DNA of 64,000 nt from Phoronis australis (taxonomy: Eukaryota; Phoronida; Phoronidae). The notes under the pieces are model-generated. The model was not told the origin of the DNA and searched no databases. It saw only the letters and a program-made list of their open reading frames with translations. The position numbers and the translations under genes were made by a program. Below are positions 12,153 to 24,134 of this stretch, one piece after another. The first letter of the stretch is position 1. Every line of letters begins with the position of its first letter. The DNA lies in NCBI GenBank assembly GCA_002633005.1, contig NMRA01000114.1:212835-276834 (forward strand), in the 5' to 3' direction.

Positions 12153-12870
12153 ATGCCACACTGTTGCTGCGTACCAGGATGTACTAATTATCGGCTCACG
12201 CGCGCTTTGGGAGTACCTTTGCATCGCTCAATTCCGATGGATGACACACTACCGTGTGTGTGGCAAGCACTTTCTGCCGTCCGATTACGAAAGGGATTTG
12301 TACTCTGAACTGATGAAGGTCCCTGCGAAACAACGTCTGAAGAAGGATGCCATTCCGTCTGTGTTGATTCCCGGCAGTGCCCCTTCGCCACCCCCGAGAA
12401 GTGCGTTTTTGAAGCGAGAAGCTGTAGCCAGTACAGTGACTGGAGCCAGTGGAGGCACTTCATCTATTGTCACCCGTGCCTCCGAACGTACCCCAGAGCG
12501 TGCAATTCCTGGAACCAGTAGTGATTCGCCCTGTGCTGTTTTCTCCAGCCCAGAGCCTCTAAGCAGCCCTGCAGCGATATTGAGTAGTGGGAGTGATTAC
12601 AGGCCCATTTCGACACCCAGTGAAGAGGACAGTTTGTCGTCCAGTGAACAGATCGGTGAGCCAAACTTTGATAAGTTTATTGTGGACTTGTCTAAAGTGT
12701 TGGAGCTATTTAGAAGGTGCCAGGTGTGTGGCGAGGGAGTCACACGACACGATGTAAGCAGTTTGGGTGCTCAGATTACCATCCAGTGGGTGTGTGTCGC
12801 GGGACACTCTGGCAAGTGGGACAGTTGTTCCTCTGTCCGTGGTATGCCGGAGGTCCACTTAACCATGTCC
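12153..12870 (+). pseudogene. Broken THAP-domain transposase N-terminal half
   Basis: The ATG at 12,153 opens MPHCCCVPGCTNYR...GVPLHR, the first zinc-binding half of a THAP domain (C-x-x-x-C). This frame stops soon afterwards. The second half appears in another frame at about 12,240-12,350 (RVCGKHFLPSDY...RLKKDAIPSV, the usual C-x-x-H pair and the A-x-P-S tail). The roughly 20 residues that normally join them are missing, so a frame-changing deletion lies near 12,225-12,245. Further on come a Ser/Pro/Thr-rich linker and a second cluster, FRRCQVCGEGVT, with CVAGHSGKWDSC (about 12,705-12,830). The open frame to 13,080 continues over the antisense gene and is not meaningful there. Confidence 0.6.
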
Positions 12871-13166
12871 AGTAGTGGCTTGACCTGGTCGAACTCTGAA
12901 CAGCACAAGCATTCCATTGTGGTAGGCATAACAACGCACACAGTGCATTTGCACCAAGATGTGTCACCACGTCTGTCCTCAGTAGCCGCCTCGTTTCTCT
13001 CAACAGCTGCCTGTGCCTGTGCGTACTCTGCCTCGTTATACTCGGGCTCAAACATGTACCCACCCTCTGAATGTCCATGAAAAAATTCCTCGTCACCACT
13101 GCTGTGAACAAGGTTTCCGTCACTCACACTACTGTCACTGTGATACGGGTCACCGACTCCAGCCAT
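12855..13166 (-). pseudogene. P2X7-like cysteine-cluster protein of the transposon, truncated
   Basis: Starts at the ATG at 13,166-13,164 (MAGVGDPYHSD), the start also preserved in the copy at the left window edge. An acidic, Ser/Tyr-rich leader is followed by WCKCTVC-x(7)-MECLCCSE at about 12,935-12,880, the metal-binding pattern of the P2X7 cytoplasmic-tail domain often seen in transposon proteins. The normal C-terminal part is missing; beyond about 12,860 the frame runs into antisense of the THAP gene (open to 12,771). Function in the element is unknown. Confidence 0.5.
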
Positions 13167-13511
13167 TTTCAGCTTACAACACACTAAACACTCCCTAAAT
13201 CCAACGTAGTTGAGTTCTCTAATAACCTATCTTGCCGCAGAATACTCGCCGGTGGAAAGTGGTGGCGACAATTGTTGAAAAACATCACAAAACAAAAGTA
13301 GAATAGAACAGATTCGCACGGTAAAGTCAACGCAAAACCAAGTGGCGGGAAACGCTTGCCTCCTAAAACGTCACTTCCGGAGTAGCGGACGAGTAATTTA
13401 TAAAATTACGAAAAGCTGTAATTAAGTGGAAAATATGTCTAGGATAACCAACCAACCTTATTTTAGCTCAAAATGACATGGAAAAAGGTTGCCTTCGCCT
13501 TTAAAGCAATA

Positions 13512-13909
13512 AGTTCGAGTTTGAACTCGAAATTTCGAGTTTTTACTCCAGTTTGTAGCATTAATATAAGGGTCTTCAAGGGCAAACATGAACTAGAAAC
13601 TCCTATGCATAAACTATAATGTATTCGAACACAGTCTGATAACCAATTATCTTAAGTTAGCACAAAAGGAGCAGAGAAATTGCCAAAAATAGTTTCGAGT
13701 TCGTTTCGAGTACAAAGATTAGAGACCGGGCCCTGGTTCCTGAGCACGATGCTTCATGCTGTGTTTTACTATGTTGGTAAAAATTTGTTGACGCATGCAA
13801 CGCGTCAGTCACAGGGCTGGTAATGGTCTTGCTTTGTTGTAAGGTCGCTGTATTTTATTGCCATCCGGTCATACTAAGTCGATTTCTAAGTTCCTGAACG
13901 AGGCTCCAC

Positions 13910-13949
<40 letters not shown>

Positions 13950-16507
13950 CACACACACGCACACACACACACACTCCGTTGTGACATGTAGCAGTTGTAC
14001 TACACTTTTTGAAGGCGTGGACGTTAACACCCTAAAGGATTCGTCGTGTGGCTACAGTTCAACTGAAAAAACCAAACGCATTCAGTTATGTTTGCTAGAC
14101 TGAATCTCACTTAGAAATAATGAAAAAACGATGAAATTTAGTTAATAATTAACCCATCAACTAATTCAGGCTCCGTATTATTCTAAAATTATTGACATTA
14201 TACCGTAACTTGAACAATTCAGGCCAAGTCAGAGAAAAAATGTACGTTCACGATCGCTTTTTTGCGTTCACGATCACCATAGAGAATTAACGACATCGTT
14301 CCTGCTTGTATTGGTAAATATCTCAAATTGTGTCACAAATCTTAACTAAGAAAGGTGTCACCAGGGACGATTAAACTATAAACGTCACACGTCTCGTTTT
14401 AAGAACCCTGGAATTGCTAATAACAAGTAGACATTGTCGATTTTACGAGGCGCAAGGCATTTTACCGAAAGCCGTTGCTTTCTGAGCTCTCAATTTTAAA
14501 AAATAAGCAAAAGCCAACTATTATTTCAGATCCACAACAAAGGTTATACTCTGACGCTTTTCTGTGTATAACATTTGTACCAAAATGGCCTCTATTTAAG
14601 CAGAAAATGACAGTTAAACTCCCCGGGTACGTGACTGTCGTCTGCCATTTTTGGTGCAAGCTCTCGTTCTCGATCGCCTTCCGGGCGTTCTCGTGATATG
14701 TCTTTCTTGACGGAATATTTTTGTATCAATTGTCAGAACAACAAGGTTTGTCTGGCGATCCTAAATAACCATTGGCACTTGTTAAGTATCAGTTTCAACT
14801 TGTCATAGAAACAAACGTCGTACGATTCCATGAAGCATCACTGAATTTACCACGCGCATTTCTGTTATTAAGAATAGTAAGAAATTAATGAAATAGTGAT
14901 TTTTCTTTATTAATACTTTCGATAAGTCTCATCATGTAATAATTCAATTTGACTACCTACAGCAACAGACATCATTACTCTGAGGTTTTCACAAGATCCT
15001 GTAACGGTTTTACTAAAACAAACGCTGCTTCAATACTGGCACAGGCGTCGTGTAGAAAACAGCCAAAACTGTCCTTTTACGAACTTCACTGAGCGGCACA
15101 GGCAAAGTTCGTTTGTCCTTTAGTCCCTTAAAATTTGTTGTCGGGCGCTTCTTAAAAAGGTGACAAGTTTCAAACAGAATCTCTAATAACTTGACCGATC
15201 CGTTAAATAGTAGGACTACTGAGACACTATGCTCGATCACCAACGCGTAGGAAGCGGTGGTCTAGGGAGGGAGCTCCCCTCTCATCGAAATTGGGCGGCA
15301 AAAGGCCGCATCTCTACTAAAGTGACCGAAAAGAAGCAATGGCTGATCTGCCGTTAAGTCTAAGGTATAGCATCGAAAAATGATCGACAAAACTGAGTGG
15401 GTGGAGTGGGAGAGGGAGGGGGTTCATTGTGACTGTGGGAAGCTGGTTGCCAACCGGGGAATGGGATACGCCAGAAATTTGTAACATTCTTGATCCGCTA
15501 GGTGACGCTTAGCGCCATATCCCTAACCAATCATAACAACGCACAGTTAGGTTAAAGGTCAGGAATCTTGGGCGCTAGTACCGTGAGCTTGAAGTCAGTA
15601 GTCTGCAGAGCAAAGTCAAGTTTACAATAACAGTATTTGGAATTTCTGGAATTCCACAGTCTACAGTACGACAGTGCTAGCCGGATCATTGGGGGTCACA
15701 ACTCTCTGTTAACTTATACACATAACCAAAACAAAAGTGAACTGAACGCCAGCCAGCCGCGTGTGCTTGCATTGGCTTAAGAGGGCTGCCAAAGCGCTTT
15801 TTATTAATCTTCAGATGTTTGCCAATACAAATTTGGGTGCGGAATCCACTCCTAAGTAACAGTAATGAATTAAAACGAAGGACAACGTACTGTGGATCAC
15901 AAAAAACGGAACAACATTTTGAAGATAACTATAGTACTACTGATCACAGACGAAATCTGAATAAAACTGTATAAAATATGACTTTTTTCAAACTTCGAAT
16001 GTATGTCTAAACTCATACCGGATGAAAAATGAACATAACATTTTCTTACCGATTCTGAGCTAGGCTTTCAGTTAGAGTGCAATTTTCAATGCAACACAGC
16101 CAGGCGATCGGCAATTGAACATTTCATCTCACAGTACTGTACGTGGATCCATTTTCTGAACACAAGAGACGTGAAAAAATTTTCGAAAAACAGCATGAAA
16201 TTTGGATTAGCAACCTCTGAGTACTCCAGGTAGTCACCTAGGCTATCGGCAAATCCGATGGCAAAATGAATTCAGCCACAAACGTGACTTCAAAATGAGC
16301 TATGCGCTCAAACATTGGCTTCCGGACGATCGTTAGCATAGGCCTCAACGGGGCAAACTTCAAACTTCAAGAGACGTGGAAAAAATTTCACCAATGACGC
16401 TGATATTTGGCAGTAACAAGTCTTAACATACACTCTATGCCACAGGTCATCGCAAATTGTGTAGTCTCTCCTCACTTGTAAATTGCTGATTGTAGCCTGT
16501 TCTTTAG
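13512..16507. other. Gene-free stretch with a CA microsatellite
   Basis: No exon recognised. The only clear structure is the (CA)n tract listed separately. Short open frames on both strands around 14,460-14,700 have no recognisable content. Confidence 0.35.
13907..13973 (+). repeat. (CA)n microsatellite
   Basis: About 33 CA dinucleotides with two or three interruptions ('acgcac'). The histidine/threonine-rich open frame across it is a by-product of the repeat. Confidence 0.95.
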
Positions 16508-19500
16508 TCGGTGGGCCAGGTCTCATAGCGTTCATCCTTGTGAGTACTTTGGGGGGGCAACCTAGTTTTTTCTATGTGGCTAGATAATATAGCTATAAAT
16601 CAAATTCCAAAAAGTTCCCACGTCTACACTTGCACATTTTTTTTAAAAAAAGGTGTTTTTGTTGCACAAAATATGATGCACATTCCTGCCACTTGATGGC
16701 GCTTTTCTATTGAATTGACCAATCAGAGAGCCAGATTGTATTGTTGTGCTTAGTTATTTCAATATGGCTGCTCCCATGGAGTGTGATGCCTGTATAATTC
16801 AAGGTTTATCAAACAGCACAAAATTGTAATGTCAGAGCTTAAAGAAGCTTAGGAAAGCTTCCTGATGAAAGCTTATTGACTGTGGAACTCTGTAGATCAG
16901 TAGATCAAAAAGAAGAAGTGGTGTCACAAACGTTTGTGCAGAAAACAGCTGCATGTCCTGGTAGCCTACACAGTATACTGCTGAGTGCTGTAGACTAGAA
17001 GACCAAGTGTCACATCAAAAAATTGAATGGACATAGAACGGCATAGCAACGTTTCAAGGCACCAACAGTAGTACTAAAGCTGAAGTTGCTGAAAGTGATA
17101 CAGATGTTATCCAAGATTTCCCAAGAAAATCAATTATACTTCCAAAATCTGAAACACCCAATTAACCTGAACAAGATAGGAACATTCTGAAACATGAGTG
17201 CATCATTTGTTAGCAGGAAAAGTACATTATGGGCCACATTTCAAGAAAGAAAAAGAAGTATAGCTTTCAAAAACAGGTACGTGTTTTTTAAAAATACATC
17301 TTGGTGTTTTCCATGTGTGTTTCAGTATTATCACCAGTTGTTTTTTAACTTGTTCAGCCCCTTGGCTGCCTAGGCATTAGACAATACTGTTGACCCAGTA
17401 GAGACGATGATCATACCATAGGTACTTCATATGCCGGATACTTTTCGGCAAATTATGTTCCTATAAGTTTAGAAGTACCGCGTAGAGAGATGCCTCTGAG
17501 GAGGTCGTTAATGTTTTCATTTGTTCCCAGTTTAAACAAATACTCCTGCAATCCTGTTTTTCGAACACTCCATTCAGTTGCCACATCGACACTGCTTGCG
17601 CTAAGGGATAATCCTATGGCGTTATACTGTGGGTGTGATTTTAAAGCACTTTAAGTCAAAAATTTTTGAGAAGGTTAAATGGAGTAGATAGTTGCAAACA
17701 ACATGCCCAAGTGGCCGTCATCCCCTGCCGTAGTCTCAATTTTTTGTAAACATTAATTACTTAGGTAGCTGCAATGATAATTAAATTAAAGTGCCTAAGT
17801 GGCCATCGTCGCCGTCGAAATTTGAGGACGATGGAAGCCACTGTCCATTTCGTCAAACGTCGATTACCTTAAGTGTAAATCGATTGACTATGGTTTGAGC
17901 ATCTGATTTAAAAAAAATAAATTTCAATCACTGCACAGGTATATCAGCTGATTTATTTTCAGCTGCATCTACTGATCTAATTATTAGACGATCAACATTA
18001 TTAGGCTACAGATCAGACGGCATGTAAATTTGTTAGGCTGGTGGTGGATCAGCTCCTGATACGTCCGTCTGAAAAAGTTGCATGCCAACTCACTCATAGT
18101 TGAATGTTAAATTAGTGTTAACAGTTCGGGTTTTTTTCAGTTGGACTTGTATCGCAAGCAACAGCTCAGTCCAGAGCCCTGAATATGCAAATGAAATTCA
18201 AAGATAAAGACCTTGTGTCTTAGAAGCCAAGTACCACAGATCATCATGCTGTAAAAAAGAGAAAGACAAAGATTGTGGAGAGTGACGAATCCCCAGTTTT
18301 CAGAGATGTTTTTCTACAGTTTTGTTTGGAGTTCATTGAATCAAAGCTTCTAGCACATGGAGATGTCATTTGCCTTTCAAAAATAAAGCAAGACTTTGAA
18401 GCTGTTCTTCAGAAAGCTGGTGTGCATGAAGTTATTTGGACAGGCAATCTTAAGAAATATTGTTGAAGCTACTCACTGTTGTAGTTTGTGCCTGACTAAG
18501 AGATACGAAAGTGAATTGAGGCTAGTGTTCAATAATTCACTTGCTGACTCTAATTAACACAGCCCATTGTAACATATTTTGAATCAAACGTTTGCCCAAA
18601 TAGTGCCCGCCTCCAAACAAGGACTTAGTGTTTGACCCTTCATTGCCTGCGGGCTAATCACCAGTGTGCAGTGCTGTACCCTCTCTAATCGACCATAGTT
18701 GGCTCCTTGGCGGTGGAGCTTTGCAGTTAATATGTATGGCAATGACCGCATCTCCATTGACAGTACTAAACGATGAACGCTGCAAGTGCAAAAAGAACAT
18801 GTGTGCTGGGAAACTGAGTTTGTGCTGCAATGCTGGGTCAAACTGTACAGAAATGTGCAGCTGTGACAACTGTAGTAACATCAGCAACACTGACTGCATA
18901 ACATTGGATAGTTCTTTGACAGGCCAACCCTAAATAGACCTCCAACCCCGTTATTTCCTTTTTTGTATTAAAAAGTTAATTTTATTTGTTGATTAAGTCA
19001 TAGAAAGTACATACTTTGATCATTGTCATGTATTTGTCTCATACTGCTTAATAAACGCTGTCAGAATAATCTATTTTAATACAGTCTTTGTGCACATTCA
19101 CAGAGATCATTCAACTATATTGTTTTTGTACTATAACATATTTCTGGTGTATTATGCAAACAAGCTGTATTTTACACCATTAGTCAATGTTTTAGTCATT
19201 GAGGCACAAATTTTGCCCAGTCTCAAGTGTTTTGTGTTATTTTTGTTGCCTGACAATGCCAGAATAACTTCCTAGAAACATTCAGACTTAGTTTGTATTT
19301 TTGCCACTAGGTGTCTCTTTACGTTTTTTAAATTTCACTGTTTACAATTAATTTACAATAGTAAAACATGTAATGTGAGTGTAATATTGTTCAATACAAT
19401 GGCACTGATGGGACCATATTACTTGTTTTACAAAAAAGTCACCAAAACTGTTGTTTTTACAAATATAAGTTTACTAAGCTCTTTGGTGATTATTAGGTAA

Positions 19501-19665
19501 CTTCAAACTCAAATTTCTCAAAAATGTGCAACTTTATACGTGGGAACTTTTTAGATTTTGAAAACACTCTAATAAATGAATTAAAAAACACCAAAATAAA
19601 ATTGCCCCCCTAAAGTACTCACAAAAACCATTTTCTAGAGGCCCTACAAAATCTGGATCACCGAC
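16508..19665 (+). mobile_element. About 3.1-kb DNA transposon with long terminal inverted repeats
   Basis: The left end (16,508-16,640: 'gtcggtg.gccag', 'gtgagtactttgggggggcaa', 'aaaaagttcccacgt') recurs inverted at the right end (19,520-19,665: 'acgtgggaactttttaga', 'ttgcccccctaaagtactcac', 'caccgac'), giving inverted repeats of about 110-140 bp. The interior carries broken coding pieces. Around 18,275-18,466 is FRDVFLQFCLEFIESKLL...LQKAGVHEVIW, and around 18,775-18,890 a cysteine array (CKCKKNMC...CCNAGSNCTEMCSCDNC) of the CXC type found at the C-terminus of many transposon proteins. Partial copies lie at 35,532-37,935 and 25,306-25,610. The superfamily is not identified. Confidence 0.65.
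18590..18933 (+). pseudogene. C-terminal CXC-type segment of the 3.1-kb element's protein
   Basis: The frame ending at 18,931-18,933 reads ...LTVLNDERCKCKKNMC, then CCNAGSNCTEMCSC and DNCSNISN before the stop. The spaced Cys pattern (C-x-C-x(4)-C ... C-x(5)-C-x(3)-C-x-C-x-x-C) is a CXC cluster, probably metal and DNA binding. Upstream coding sequence is interrupted by stops and AT-rich filler, so this is the tail of a decayed transposon protein. Confidence 0.4.
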
Positions 19666-22550
19666 TTGTGTATTTCTAATGGAGGGCTGATGGCAGGATT
19701 TAGCGCATGCGCAGTAGTGCATGTTACAAATTTCTGGCGTTTAGAGTAGTGTGACTCTTGTATGAACCTGTGTCCTTTGGGCGCACCTGATGTGCCTTTT
19801 TCAAATTGTCATGCCCAGCAGACTTGGTATAATTAAATCAGTAAAATGTGAAACAGAAACCCCCAAGGGCAATCGAAATAAGAACAGACTTTTTCATGTA
19901 AAAGTTGCATTTTTATTTAAAAATTACATGCATAAAGGTAACCCGACAAAGACTTCCAACAGACTGGCGGAATGAGAACACAATAAGTTGAGTAGAATCT
20001 CGCATTTTTGGAACAGTATTGCGTTTTAAAAGACGTGCGTGGGGGCGCATTGTTGCAATGTACTATGTGTCTCTTTATTTTTCATGCGTTAATGGCGCAA
20101 ACTCACGGTCTAGGAATATCCCTTGGTGTGCTTAAATTGCCTTGTAATATTGGATTATTTGATGGTACCTCGCTTAACTTGGCTCCCGGGGACAACTGCA
20201 TCCCCCTCAATGCCCCTCTCGCTGTATACGTCACCAGTTCGAAATACGCGCTGGCCCGGTGTCCCGGAGCAATGGATTTGCGGCCGAGCCAGTAAATTTT
20301 AAGTTAACATGGCACCTGGGCCAGTAAATTTTTAGAGTCACTGGCCAGGCTGGCCAACACATTTATTTGCTGAAGTTCGAACACTGTAACGTCACTGGTT
20401 GAATAACGAATGGTACGTCCGATTGTCTGTTAATCATTTAAGACCTGAAGTTTAAGGAAAAGACCCCGGTCGGCAATGCGCATGTCGATTACCTGAAACC
20501 AGTGGTATTATTAGCGTATTTAGACTCTGTTGTGAACTTAAACTCGTGACATATGCTCGTTCTTAGCTATGTATGCGATGAAAATGTGTTAATAGCATGC
20601 CCACGTAAATGTGGGTAATGTGGGTTACAACGGGTCCGAACGCAATCCCTGAGGTCATCTGAAATTATCCTTCAGGCTACGAAAATACCAAGTCTGGTGC
20701 CTCAAGGCTGGCAGCTGAAATAGGAACCGTCCATCACAAGGTCAAGTCAAGGTGAGCCTGCAAGAATATGTGACGTGAACAGCTCACTGATCACATTGGG
20801 AGTGGAAAATTGGTCTGGAGGAGAGGCATAGAGAAAGAGAAGAAAGGGAAAAGTAAAAAAATGATCCCTTACCACAATTTTGCGCCTACCCGTTCCAATT
20901 ATCTGGCTACGGGCATGCCGTTTCACATAAGCGGCGCACTCAAAAAAGTGGGGGGCTAAAGCCTCCTCAGCCCCCCTGTGGTACACCACCTATAGACCAT
21001 CTGCGGCCTAGCACTGAAGAAAGTGGGGGCTCATGTTACAACGGTTGTTCACTATTGTCAATAGAGTCAACAACCTCACTGTGATAAACTGTCCTTCGAC
21101 GAATCTCAACTCATTGTTTTCTACAATCCGCGTTTTAATTGCGTTGCATTTACTGTATGTTTTCGTGTTACTGTGGCGAGTAGGCTTGCGATCCTAATGT
21201 AATCACTGCGGCGAGATGTCGATCATGAATTCTGATTTGATGGGAAGGCGTGTTTGCTGATCTGACTGTGTTTGTCTGAAGATTTTCCATCAATTCACGA
21301 ACATTCTTGAAGATTCTTGACCTCAGGTAGGAGCATTTGGATGATGGTGTCTTAGTTTTACTGTGATTAAACTGGTTATGTATATATGTGATAAAGTGTT
21401 TATTGACTGCACGATAGCGATCCTTTCTACATCATTTTGACCACTATCCGACGAAACTATAAACAGACGAGCATGTGTTCGTTTTACCTGACCTGTACGG
21501 TAGTTAGTTATTTTGTACGTTGCGCGGAGTCGTTACGTCAGACACAATTAGATAGGCCAAGCTTGTCATATCTGTCGGAGGAGGGGTTACAAGCTGACAT
21601 ACCAAAAATTCTAAAAAAAAAAACTGTTTACTGTCCTAATATGAAAATTCTTAAAAGTAAAGTGTGTTCCAGCGACTCTGCCCCAGTATTTGCCCTTCGC
21701 CATATTTTCTCTCCTTGCTTTAAACGATTATAAAGTGTTTTCCGCTTTCGTTTTTGTGTATGACAATGTGTCTACCGGGAATGTTCGCAACTGGCTCACA
21801 AGTGTAGGCTCGCATTCTTGTTCTTGTAGCCACACTGAATAAAAAATATCTAAGGTACCGTTTGCACCATAAAATGTCTTAGTCATTCGATGTCGCTGGC
21901 GATTTTTGTCATTTGAGGCAGGCTGATATTTAGAATACTAGAAAGGTAAAAATTGTGCCATTTTGCCAATACATGCCTTGGGTTTACCTTCAAAAAGTCT
22001 CGGAATCGTACTGGTTTTAGCCTAAGTTTATAGACTTAGCGATATTTTCCAAGCGCAAAATACAATGAATGCTTTTGTTATCTTGTTGTTTTCGTCATTG
22101 TGGTTCTACGAAATGGTTGATTTGTAGTGAAGTTTATGAGGTTATACGACATGGAAATACTACAGCTACCTGGGAGATGAAGTTATCACCAAGTACCTTT
22201 CCTTGAAATTTGTGAATTTTTATTGTGTACATGGGATAGAAATACGTGTTGTGTTTTTTGTAAACATTGGTTTTCTCGTGAAAACATGCTGAAGTCTTGA
22301 CAAAGACAGAAGTCTACTCTGGAGACGTAGAGCTTATAAGGGCGAAGAGTTCCACTGATCACTGAGCGGTATGAGTTTACCGTCTGGTCCTGCCGTATCT
22401 GATCAAACTTGCAATCTCGACGGGCTATAATTGGAATAAATGCCTTTCTTCAGTTCGTTGCATGTTTCAACTTGGAATTTTTAAGGAGGATACAGGTTGC
22501 TTTTTTGCTTTATGCCGAGCTATTTGAAGACTTTGTTAAGCGTGAGGGGA
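19666..22550. other. Gene-free stretch
   Basis: Apart from the short inverted element at 20,925-21,040, I see only small open frames (for example 20,008-20,295 and 21,437-21,733) without recognisable motifs. The phrase 'gccagtaaattttta' recurs around 20,288-20,335. Confidence 0.35.
20925..21040 (-). repeat. Short element, inverted copy of 8,296-8,420
   Basis: The reverse complement shares 'agtgctaggccgcagatggt', 'ctatagg' and 'ccacagggg.gctgagg' with the copy at 8,296-8,420. Non-coding. Confidence 0.5.
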
Positions 22551-22554
22551 AAAC

Positions 22555-22781
22555 GGTCTGGGACGAGCGTCTAAAACGGTCTGGGGTCGACGTCTAAAAC
22601 GGTCTGGGGCGGGTGTCTAAAACGGGCTGGGTCCGGCGTCTAAAACGGTCTGGTGCCGGCGTCTAAAACGGTCTGGGGCCGGCGTCTAAAACGGTCTGGT
22701 GCCGGCGTCTAAAACGGTCTGAGGCCGGCGTCTAAAACATTCTGGGGGTAGCGTCTAAAACGGTCTGGGGCCGGCGTCTAA
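22555..22781 (+). repeat. 23-bp minisatellite, about 10 copies
   Basis: The unit is close to 'ggtctggggccggcgtctaa' plus 'aac' (23 bp). The phase is kept for ten units, with most substitutions falling in the 'gggccggcg' middle (gacgagcg, gtcgacg, gcgggtg, tgccggcg). It lies about 0.7 kb upstream of the neurensin-like gene. Confidence 0.95.
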
Positions 22782-22784
22782 TCT

Positions 22785-23456
22785 TTGTACTGGAAATAGA
22801 ACTCGAAATTACTTTTGACATTTTCTGTTGTACTTTTGTTTGAACTCAAGATAGGTGACTATTAGTCTGTGCTCGAGTACATAGTGGTTTATGCATATGA
22901 GTCTGTAGTACAAATTTGCTTTTGATGGCTCCAATATTTGTGCTACAAACTCGACTAAAAATACGAGATTTCACACTCAAACTTTTAACCTTTGCATGAT
23001 GGTGGGAAAGTAAAATTAGAAAGTAAGCCATTATGTCTTTGGGAATAAAATAATAGTCAATTCAATTATTTTCCGTTTGCTCAAAAGTAGAACAGAAAAT
23101 GACAGAAAAGTGAACTCAAAGCGAGGTTACAATAGCAAAGAAAAACGCTCCTAAAGAAACGTGACAATCATCAGCCTATAAGAGCCAAGAGCTGACCAAA
23201 CTCGAGGCACGTGATAACAGCAGACCTATACGAAGGCTGGGAAAACGACGTGTAGTCCAACACAAGGGAATAATGGAATAGACCGAGATGAGGGGGAAAA
23301 GGAGTAAGACGGGTCCATATGCTCACATAAATATGTTTAACGAGTGAAATACCATTTCGCCCAACTGAAACCTCCATTAAAATTGCAGGGAGTTGTCTCC
23401 CCACGCGCCAGAGGAAGTCAAAAAGCAGATTATCAGACACCTCTCAAATTGTCTTG
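22785..23456. other. Upstream region of the neurensin-like gene
   Basis: AT-rich; no repeat or TATA box that I can defend. It presumably contains the promoter and 5' untranslated region of the gene starting at 23,457. Confidence 0.3.
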
Positions 23457-24134
23457 ATGTCTAAGGATAAGAACGGGGATAAAACAGCTTTCGTAACGTC
23501 GTCCTCTAAAGATGATCCCAACAGCAGCCCCACTAAGGCCCGTGGTAACCGAGCCCAGCTTCAACGAAACCCGGAAATGGAAAAAGTGGACGAATCCGAT
23601 TTCGAACCATTTTCCGGCGAAAGGAAGTCTACAGAGACTGGTTATCCGGATTATTTTGGAGTGAAATCGTATCTCCCTAACTTTTATGAGTACACAGGGA
23701 TGAACAAAGCAGATATGGCCGGTCACAACGACGATGACGAAGACGAGTATTATTATTATTTATTGCATCCCAATCATGATAAGAAACGAAAACGGTGCAA
23801 ACTTGTGTGGTGGAAAATGTTCGTAGGGATTGGGGGCAATTTTCTTGTGTTTGGAATCATAATAATGCTGGTCGGTTATTTAGTACCTCGGAAACCGGAT
23901 GTGTTGGTCAACAAGGAAAGATACTCGGTAGTAGATTCCGAAGCACAGCACTACAATTATATTTTGGAAACCTGTAAGTTGATCGGATTGATCATGTTCT
24001 GTGGCGGTGGACTAATACTGTGCATCGCACTACTTTTTCCCAGCTTTCTTCACAAATGCTTCGAAGACAGGGAAAATGAAGAAAGTGAAACCGTCATGAT
24101 GTCATGGACTCGATACCCACCATACCGTGAATAA
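23457..24134 (+). CDS. Neurensin-like two-pass vesicle membrane protein
   Basis: An intact single-exon frame of 225 residues starts at the ATG at 23,457 (the codon before it is TTG). Neurensins are small neuronal vesicle and endosome proteins with two membrane spans. The family signature is present in order: YFGVKSYLPNFYEYT (about residues 66-80); an acidic/tyrosine stretch DDDEDEYYYY (92-101); a basic patch KKRKRCK; membrane span 1 (about 119-143, ending VGYLVP); the loop RYSVVDSEAQHYN; and membrane span 2 (about 174-197, KLIGLIMFCGGG...). Vertebrate neurensins are about 195-205 residues, so the charged first 60 residues are an extension. The stop codon lies in 'gaataatac', the first bases of the repeat at 24,128-25,305, so the 3' untranslated region is repeat-derived. 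TMEM74 relatives share the fold, so the exact paralogue is open. Confidence 0.75.
   Translation: MSKDKNGDKTAFVTSSSKDDPNSSPTKARGNRAQLQRNPEMEKVDESDFEPFSGERKSTETGYPDYFGVKSYLPNFYEYTGMNKADMAGHNDDDEDEYYYYLLHPNHDKKRKRCKLVWWKMFVGIGGNFLVFGIIIMLVGYLVPRKPDVLVNKERYSVVDSEAQHYNYILETCKLIGLIMFCGGGLILCIALLFPSFLHKCFEDRENEESETVMMSWTRYPPYRE

Larger units (their letters stand above)
11970..13511 (+). mobile_element. Internally deleted transposon with THAP and P2X7-like genes
   Basis: About 70-bp inverted repeats bound the element: 'ttacagcttttcgtaatttt...cctaaaacgtc-type' sequence at 11,974-12,042 and its reverse complement at 13,354-13,422. On the right the copy continues to about 13,508, matching 1-407, but the left outer end is lost or diverged. 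Two genes point inwards: a THAP-type DNA-binding protein on plus and a P2X7-like cysteine-cluster protein on minus. They meet near 12,860, where an internal deletion must have joined them. THAP domains with TTAA target sites occur in Kolobok elements, and THAP plus a second cysteine-rich protein in ISL2EU-type elements; the class is not settled. Confidence 0.65.
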
